Below are positions 59,110 to 64,000 of a stretch of 64,000 nucleotides of DNA, piece by piece. The stretch's first letter is position 1; the number at the start of each line of letters is the position of its first letter. The position numbers and the translations under genes were made by a program. The notes beneath the pieces are model-generated. The model searched no databases. It saw nothing but the letters and a program-made list of their open reading frames with translations, and was not told the DNA's origin. Origin of the DNA: an uncultured Lachnospiraceae bacterium (GTDB lineage: Bacteria; Bacillota; Clostridia; Lachnospirales; Lachnospiraceae); contig CAMWLG010000005.1 in the NCBI GenBank assembly GCA_947175035.1, positions 1 to 64,000 of the forward strand, read 5' to 3'.

Positions 59110-60249
59110 ATGAAAAAGAAAGTATTAGTTGCCCTTGTAGTTGCAATGAGTGTGTTGGCTGCCTGTGCGAAGCAGGTTGACAGCCCGATTATTCAGGACA
59201 TTGAGCCGGAGACTCCGACTGAGAGTGCTCCTGTCACTGGGCCGACGGAGGAGTCCACGACGGAACCGGAAGTGATTCCTGAGAATTCCTATCGCAGTGA
59301 GCTCACCAATGAGTGGATCGACAATAGCTTGAAAGATCAGCGTCCCATTGCGGTCATGGTTGATAATGAAAAGACTGCTCTTCCTCACTTTGGTTTGACC
59401 GAGGCGGATGTGGTTTATGAGATTATGAACAGCACCGCAAACGACCGGATTACTCGTTTTATGGCGATCGTAAAAGATTGGGGCAGCATCACGCAGTTTG
59501 GAAGTGTTCGAAGTGTGCGCCCCACCAATTTCTTTCTGGCGGTGGAGTGGGATGCTGTGATATGTCACGACGGTGGACCTTTCTACATCGATGAGTGGGT
59601 TGCAAGAAAATACACCAACAATCTCAGCGGCGGATTTGCCCGTTTTTCCAATGGCAAAGCCACAGAGTTTACAGAGTATCTGACTTATGATACCTATACC
59701 AATCCCACCACAGGAAAAACTTATGACGGTCTGAAGCAAAGATTTGAGAAGTCCAATTACACCACTACCTACAATGAGTATTACCAGGGGGCTCATTTCA
59801 AGTTTGCTGAGGGCGGGGTTGACCTTTCATCGAGAAGCGATGCGATCAATGCCACCACCATCAAGCTGCCCTTCACCCACAATCAGTCTACCTTGAAATA
59901 CAATGAGGAGACAAAGACTTATGATTACTATGAGTATGGGCAGGCACATTTGGACCCTGTTCATGACAACGCACCCCTGACCTTTACCAATGTCCTTTTG
60001 CAGGATACTACTTTTGCACAGCTGGACAAAAACGGTTATCTGATTTACAACGCGATTGATGCCAGCGACCGCAGCGGTTATTATATCACTGAGGGGAAGG
60101 CGATCGAGGTTACTTGGAACAAGCCTTCCGAGACCGCGTTCACTGTCTTTTATGACAAGGCGACAGGACAGGAGATCGAGCTTAACACAGGTAAGATTTA
60201 TATTTCCCTGATTCCATCTGATACATGGTCAAGTGTGGATATTAAGTAA
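59110..60249 (+). CDS. DUF3048 lipoprotein (YerB-like)
   Basis: 379 residues: lipoprotein signal MKKKVLVALVVAMSVLAAC with lipobox LAAC, a Pro/Glu/Thr-rich linker (about 25-60), then a DUF3048 domain: RPIAVMVDNEKTALPHFGLT, EADVVYEIMNSTANDRITRF, GSVRSVRPTNFFLAVEWDA. A C-terminal beta region (YLIYNAIDASDRSGYYITEG) matches YerB. Function unknown; surface-exposed and membrane-anchored in Firmicutes. It is monocistronic. Confidence 0.88.
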   Translation: MKKKVLVALVVAMSVLAACAKQVDSPIIQDIEPETPTESAPVTGPTEESTTEPEVIPENSYRSELTNEWIDNSLKDQRPIAVMVDNEKTALPHFGLTEADVVYEIMNSTANDRITRFMAIVKDWGSITQFGSVRSVRPTNFFLAVEWDAVICHDGGPFYIDEWVARKYTNNLSGGFARFSNGKATEFTEYLTYDTYTNPTTGKTYDGLKQRFEKSNYTTTYNEYYQGAHFKFAEGGVDLSSRSDAINATTIKLPFTHNQSTLKYNEETKTYDYYEYGQAHLDPVHDNAPLTFTNVLLQDTTFAQLDKNGYLIYNAIDASDRSGYYITEGKAIEVTWNKPSETAFTVFYDKATGQEIELNTGKIYISLIPSDTWSSVDIK

Positions 60250-60270
60250 GAATGAATTGAGGTGACACAT

Positions 60271-60363
60271 ATGCTTTGCCATATGATAATAGATTTAAGT
60301 GTAAAACTCTGTACAAGGTCTGATGAGAGGACGACGCCTGTACAGAGGACAAGTAATTTGTAG
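60271..60363 (+). promoter_or_regulatory. Leader ORF and folded leader of the MFS gene
   Basis: A 30-codon ORF starting MLCHMIIDLSVKLCTRSDER and ending SNL, with GAGGTG 6-7 bp before its ATG. Within it, CTCTGTACA (60307-60315) pairs perfectly with TGTACAGAG (60339-60347). AGGACGA in that loop (60328-60334) can pair with TCGTCCT beyond the ORF (60368-60374). CTCTG/GTACAA can alternatively pair with sequences at 60385-60400. Ribosome progress through the ORF would decide which structure forms, as in antibiotic-inducible attenuators. Inferred, not shown. Confidence 0.5.
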
Positions 60364-60447
60364 TAGTTCGTCCTGCATCGGATTTTGTACTTATTCAGAG
60401 AACCCTCTTGGCAGGGTAATAATCTATAAAGATAAGGAGAAAATTCG

Positions 60448-61761
60448 ATGAAAGATTTTAGAAAATATATTGTGTTCTGGCTTAGCCAGAGTATTTCCCA
60501 GTTTGGCAGCGCAATGACAAGCTTTGCTCTGATCCTGTGGACCTATGAGCAGAGCGGTTCGGCGCTGTCCGTGTCTTTGATGGCATTTTGTAATTATGTA
60601 CCATATATTTGTGCCAGCCTGTTTGCGGGGGAATTCGTTGACAGGTACAGCAAGAAAACAATCATGTTGCTTGTGGACAGCGTGGCGGCGGTATGTACAG
60701 TGATTGTGCTGGCTCTCACCATGTATGATGGCTTGGCGGTGTGGAATATCTATGTGGTCAATGCGGTCATAGGTTTTATGAATGCCTTTCAATCCCCTGC
60801 CATGGCGGTGGCGATTGGCAAGATGGTGCCGCAGGAAAAGCTTTCCAATGTGAGTGGAATGAACTCTTTTTCCAGCAATCTGGTCTCTGTTTTAAATCCC
60901 GTGGTTGCGGCATTTTTGTTCGCTTTTGGCGGTTTGCAGGTGATTTTGCTGGTGGATTTATCCAGCTTCCTGTTTGCATTTTGTGTATTGGCATTTTTTA
61001 TCTCCATTCCCGAGGATGGTGCCAGAAAAGAGAAAAGCAATCAATTCGTGGGAACGAAGGCGGGTTTTCAATATCTGAAAAAGGAGAGGGGTCTGTTGGT
61101 GATCATGCTGACTATGGCGCTCATCAATTTCTTTTCCAGATTGACCTATGAGAATATCCTGTCCCCCATGATTTTGGCAAGGAGCGGGAATGACAGTGTG
61201 GCGCTGGGAGCGGTGAATGCTGCCATGGGAATTGCGGGCATTGTAGGTGGAATCGTTGTTTCCATAGGTAAAAGCAAAAAGAACAGCATTAAGTTAATTT
61301 ACTATTCGGCAGCGTTGTCCTTTTTGTTCGGGGATATCCTGATGGCAGTGGGGCGAGGCAGCATCTTGTGGATGATAGCGGGAGCTGCGGCGAGCTTTCC
61401 CATTCCGTTTATCATGGCGGGTCAGAATGTCATTATGTATAAGAGAGTCCCGAAGGAAATACAGGGCAGCGTCTTTGCGGTGCGAAATGCCATCCAGTTC
61501 GGCACGATTCCGATTGGAATATTGTTGGGGGGCTTTCTGGCAGATTTCTATTTTGAGCCGATGATGCAGTCGGACAGCGGGTTGTCAAATCTCTTGAGTG
61601 TCCTTGTGGGCAAGGGAACAGGCAGCGGCATGGCAGTCATGTTCCTGTGTACGGGTCTGGCGGGCTTTACCATAAGCTGCATGTCCTACCGAAGGAAGGC
61701 GATTCAGCAGATGAAACGGGAGCTGGACGAGGAGAACCTCAGAGAGGATAGCAATTTGTGA
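60448..61761 (+). CDS. MFS transporter (DHA3/Mef-like drug exporter type)
   Basis: 437 residues, 12 membrane helices. It starts MKDFRKYIVFWLSQSISQFG. The loop 2-3 motif reads GEFVDRYSKKTIMLLVDSVA (MFS motif A variant), and a KRVPKEIQGSVFAVRNAIQF-type element lies before helix 10. This form resembles the DHA3 family that includes macrolide exporters Mef. The substrate is not known. AAGGAG precedes the ATG. The 200-bp leader with its own ORF suggests inducible expression. Confidence 0.85.
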   Translation: MKDFRKYIVFWLSQSISQFGSAMTSFALILWTYEQSGSALSVSLMAFCNYVPYICASLFAGEFVDRYSKKTIMLLVDSVAAVCTVIVLALTMYDGLAVWNIYVVNAVIGFMNAFQSPAMAVAIGKMVPQEKLSNVSGMNSFSSNLVSVLNPVVAAFLFAFGGLQVILLVDLSSFLFAFCVLAFFISIPEDGARKEKSNQFVGTKAGFQYLKKERGLLVIMLTMALINFFSRLTYENILSPMILARSGNDSVALGAVNAAMGIAGIVGGIVVSIGKSKKNSIKLIYYSAALSFLFGDILMAVGRGSILWMIAGAAASFPIPFIMAGQNVIMYKRVPKEIQGSVFAVRNAIQFGTIPIGILLGGFLADFYFEPMMQSDSGLSNLLSVLVGKGTGSGMAVMFLCTGLAGFTISCMSYRRKAIQQMKRELDEENLREDSNL

Positions 61762-61809
61762 CGACGAAGAACCTTTTGCTTTCATACATGTTTTGTCAGG
61801 TTTCTGGGT

Positions 61810-62388
61810 ATGCTAGGCTTTATGAAAAAGCAGATGAGTTCTTCCCGAATACCTACACAGCGAACCTTTGATTTTTATGTGCTTTTATTTTTCACGATAT
61901 CCTTTGCGGGATGGCTGTGGGAAGTAGGGCTGTATTTTGTCACGGAACATGCATTGATTAACAGAGGCGTATACTATGGCCCCTATCTGCCCATCTATGG
62001 CGCAGGGGGGCTATTGTTGTGGTTTTTATTACACAAGCTGCACCAAAGACCCGTTTGGACGTTTCTATTGTCGGCGGTTCTATGCTCTGCGCTGGAATAT
62101 GCGGTGGGCACGTTCCTTGAGTGGAATTGGGGTGTAAAGTGGTGGGATTACACAGGGCATTTTCTGAACCTGAACGGGCGGATCTGCCTGGTGGGGGCGG
62201 TGTGCTTTGGTTTGGGAGGGATGGCATTAAACTGCTTCCTTTTACCATGGTATATGCGTCTCTATCACAAGCTTTCACCCAAATGGAGACTGATACTATG
62301 CGGAATCTGCTTGACGGTATTCGTGCTTGACGTGACTTGGTGTGCCGTTTCTCCCAATTCCGGCAGTGGAATCACCTACTCGGCTTAA
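61810..62388 (+). CDS. Putative ABC-transporter type IV (CmpB-like) membrane protein
   Basis: 192 residues, five to six membrane helices. Family pattern: FFTISFAGWLWEVGLYFVTE, NRGVYYGPYLPIYGAGGLLL, SALEYAVGTFLEWNWGVKWW and NLNGRICLVGAVCFGLGGM. This is the ABC_trans_CmpB (PF06541-type) family, common in Clostridia, of unknown role despite its name; no ATPase is nearby. ATG 61810 or 61822 are possible starts, neither with a strong ribosome binding site. Confidence 0.8.
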   Translation: MLGFMKKQMSSSRIPTQRTFDFYVLLFFTISFAGWLWEVGLYFVTEHALINRGVYYGPYLPIYGAGGLLLWFLLHKLHQRPVWTFLLSAVLCSALEYAVGTFLEWNWGVKWWDYTGHFLNLNGRICLVGAVCFGLGGMALNCFLLPWYMRLYHKLSPKWRLILCGICLTVFVLDVTWCAVSPNSGSGITYSA

Positions 62389-62418
62389 TGGTGTCCTCCT
62401 GATTTTCTAAACACAGGA

Positions 62419-62446
62419 TTGAAAATCAAAGTATTTGTGGTAAAAT
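62419..62446 (+). promoter_or_regulatory. Promoter of trkA
   Basis: TTGAAA (62419-62424), 16-bp spacer, TAAAAT (62441-62446). A 5' leader of about 110 nt follows, with a TACCAA/TTTGGTA hairpin at about 62459-62488. Confidence 0.55.
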
Positions 62447-62566
62447 ACTTATGGATAATACCAAGGTTGTTCGGTTTTGATTTGGTATTTGCAAATTTGT
62501 GCCTGCGCATAGCGAACCGTGTTCGCATTCAAAGTTTGTAGGTTACGGAAAGGCATGGTTATTCTC

Positions 62567-63925
62567 ATGCAGATTATAATTGTGGGCTGTGGTAAGGTGG
62601 GAGCCACCTTGACACAGAGGTTGAGCACAGAGGACAATAACATTTGTATTGTAGATACAGATAAGGATACGGTACGGCAGCTTGCGGCGGAGTGTGACGT
62701 CATGGGGCTGGTGGGAAATGGGGCCAGCTATAGCGTGTTGGCGGAGGCAGGCATTGAGAAAGCGGATCTGCTGATTGCGGTGACGGAGTCGGACGAGTTA
62801 AACCTGCTCTGTTGCGTGATCGCGAGAAAGGCTTCCAAATGTCAGACCATTGCCCGTGTGCGCAATCCCATGTACAACGTGGAGCAGCAGTTTTTGCAAA
62901 AGGAGTTGGGACTGTCCATGATCATCAATCCGGAGCAGACTGCGGCGGCAGAGATTGCGGATCTATTGTGTTTCCCCAGCGCTATCGGGATAGATACCTT
63001 TTCCAAGGGTAGGGCGGAGATGCTGCGGTTCCGTATTCCGGCGGATTCTATGCTGAACGAGCTGCCACTGAAGGAAGTCTCTGCCAAGATTCGCGGTGAT
63101 TTTCTGATCTGTGCGGTGGATCGGGAGAATGAGGTGAAGATACCCGACGGTAATTTTGTGCTGCATTCAGGGGATATTATTTCTATCGTGACCTCCCGCA
63201 AATACGCAGTGGAATTCTGTAAGAAAATAAATATAAAAACCAATAATGTGAAGAACACCATGATCATAGGGGGCGGTAAGATATCCTTGTATCTTGCGCA
63301 ACAGCTCCAGAATCTGGGCATCGCCGTGAAGATTATTGAGCGGGACGCAAAGCGTTGTAACGAGTTGGTTGAGCTTTTGCCGGAGGCGACAATCATTCAT
63401 GGGGACGGCAGTGATGAGACCCTGCTGCAGGAGGAGCGCATCGACAAGATGGATTCCTTTGTTGCGCTGACCAATATGGACGAGGAAAATATTCTGTTGT
63501 CCCTGTCGGCGAAAAAGCGGGTGAGCAGCAAGGTTGTGACGAAAATCAACAGGCTGCAGCTTGACGAGATCATACATAATCTGGACTTGGACAGCGTGGT
63601 CTATCCCCTGCTTTTGACGGCTCAGAAGATCCTGCAATATGTGCGCGCCACCAAAAATTCTATAGGAAGTAATGTGCAGACTCTGTATCGGTTATACAAT
63701 GACAGGGTGGAGGCATTGGAATTTCATATCACGGAGAATTCGCACATCACAGGGATTCCCCTGCATGACCTGCATCTGAAATCGGGGCTGCTGATATGCT
63801 GTATTACGAGAAATAACCAATTGATTATCCCTGACGGACAAGCCTGTATATTGCCCGGGGATTCGATTATCGTAGTGACGACCCATCTGGGGCTTCAGGA
63901 TGCCCAGGATATTTTGAAGAACTGA
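62567..63925 (+). CDS. trkA: Trk potassium uptake regulatory subunit TrkA
   Basis: 452 residues, peripheral cytoplasmic gating ring of the Trk potassium channel. Two RCK_N-RCK_C units in tandem: MQIIIVGCGKVGATLTQRLS with a GxGxxG NAD site and DTDKDTVRQLAAECDVMGL, then MIIGGGKISLYLAQQLQNLG with IIERDAKRCNELVELLPEAT and the closing RCK_C PLHDLHLKSGLLICCITRNN. The start ATG 62567 is preferred on similarity; ATG 62555 is in frame. TrkH follows 13 bp later. Confidence 0.93.
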   Translation: MQIIIVGCGKVGATLTQRLSTEDNNICIVDTDKDTVRQLAAECDVMGLVGNGASYSVLAEAGIEKADLLIAVTESDELNLLCCVIARKASKCQTIARVRNPMYNVEQQFLQKELGLSMIINPEQTAAAEIADLLCFPSAIGIDTFSKGRAEMLRFRIPADSMLNELPLKEVSAKIRGDFLICAVDRENEVKIPDGNFVLHSGDIISIVTSRKYAVEFCKKINIKTNNVKNTMIIGGGKISLYLAQQLQNLGIAVKIIERDAKRCNELVELLPEATIIHGDGSDETLLQEERIDKMDSFVALTNMDEENILLSLSAKKRVSSKVVTKINRLQLDEIIHNLDLDSVVYPLLLTAQKILQYVRATKNSIGSNVQTLYRLYNDRVEALEFHITENSHITGIPLHDLHLKSGLLICCITRNNQLIIPDGQACILPGDSIIVVTTHLGLQDAQDILKN

Positions 63926-63938
63926 GGATGAAAGACAT

Positions 63939-64000
63939 ATGAATTATTCCATTATTCGATATATACTGGGAACAGTGCTGAAATTTGAAAGTTTATTTTT
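63939..64000 (+). CDS. trkH: TrkH potassium channel subunit, 5' end only
   Basis: The first 20 residues, MNYSIIRYILGTVLKFESLF, run off the right edge. They match the start of TrkH/KtrB-type ion-conducting subunits, which pair with TrkA. GAGGATGAAAGACAT precedes the ATG. Confidence 0.8.
   Translation, partial: MNYSIIRYILGTVLKFESLF

Noticed and set aside
60402-60417. Intrinsic terminator before the MFS gene
   Set aside because: ACCCT/AGGGT is only 5 bp and no T-run follows.
60271-60447. Known riboswitch upstream of the MFS gene
   Set aside because: No conserved core of any riboswitch class I know; the leader ORF explains the region better.

Overview
The window reads as an origin-proximal stretch of a low-to-moderate GC, spore-forming Clostridia chromosome, most likely Lachnospiraceae. 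The gene order rpmH-rnpA-yidD-yidC-jag-mnmE-mnmG-rsmG-parA-parB-DUF4446-serS is the arm that runs away from dnaA/oriC in Firmicutes; dnaA itself would lie just left of base 1. Family calls rest on reading the sequences; no database search was run.

Layout. 1-6.8 kb: ribosomal protein L34, RNase P protein, membrane insertion and tRNA-U34 modification genes. 6.8-14.1 kb: AT-rich accessory genes interrupting the core order on both sides of rsmG: an acetyltransferase, a PoNi-type immunity protein, a degenerate DegS-like kinase fragment, a phosphoesterase, a NUDIX protein and a GtrII-like membrane protein. Two perfect parS sites sit here, 3 kb before parAB. 14.4-22.6 kb: parAB, DUF4446, serS, DUF3592, DUF3881, tRNA-Arg(CCT), a membrane GGDEF protein and a LysM protein. 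22.7-28.1 kb: an orphan solute-binding lipoprotein, an ECF sigma factor with its membrane-anchored partner, then a locus built like a type III toxin-antitoxin system. 28.2-33.7 kb: flavodiiron protein, cytidylate-kinase-like protein, ApbE/NusG-II/Gx transporter, PrsA-like foldase. 33.8-45.6 kb: cca, cotS-like, PEGA lipoprotein, then the conserved cluster mazG-hup-rqcP-yabP-yabQ-divIC-spoIIE-tilS-hpt-ftsH. 45.9-57 kb: intracellular GH13 enzyme, GT39-like transferase, a 2085-residue secreted multidomain protein and a GH25 lysozyme. 57.1-58.8 kb: tRNA-Tyr, tRNA-Leu and a graveyard of mobile-type remnants. 59.1-64 kb: DUF3048 lipoprotein, an MFS exporter with a leader ORF, a CmpB-like membrane protein, trkA and the start of trkH.

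Best candidate for an undescribed system: 26858-27717. A promoter drives two 32-nt tandem RNA repeats whose 6-bp stems differ at four of six pairs yet stay complementary, each able to form an H-type pseudoknot with an A-rich loop. A strong terminator follows, and then a 205-residue PBECR4-like putative nuclease. This is the ToxIN/CptIN/TenpIN layout with a toxin I do not recognise as any of those three families. Further unexplained structure: two related, folded ~150-nt elements (2973-3126 and 14136-14268) with complementary but diverged arms, and a junction-shaped leader at 29402-29535 whose promoter is duplicated in front of cca.
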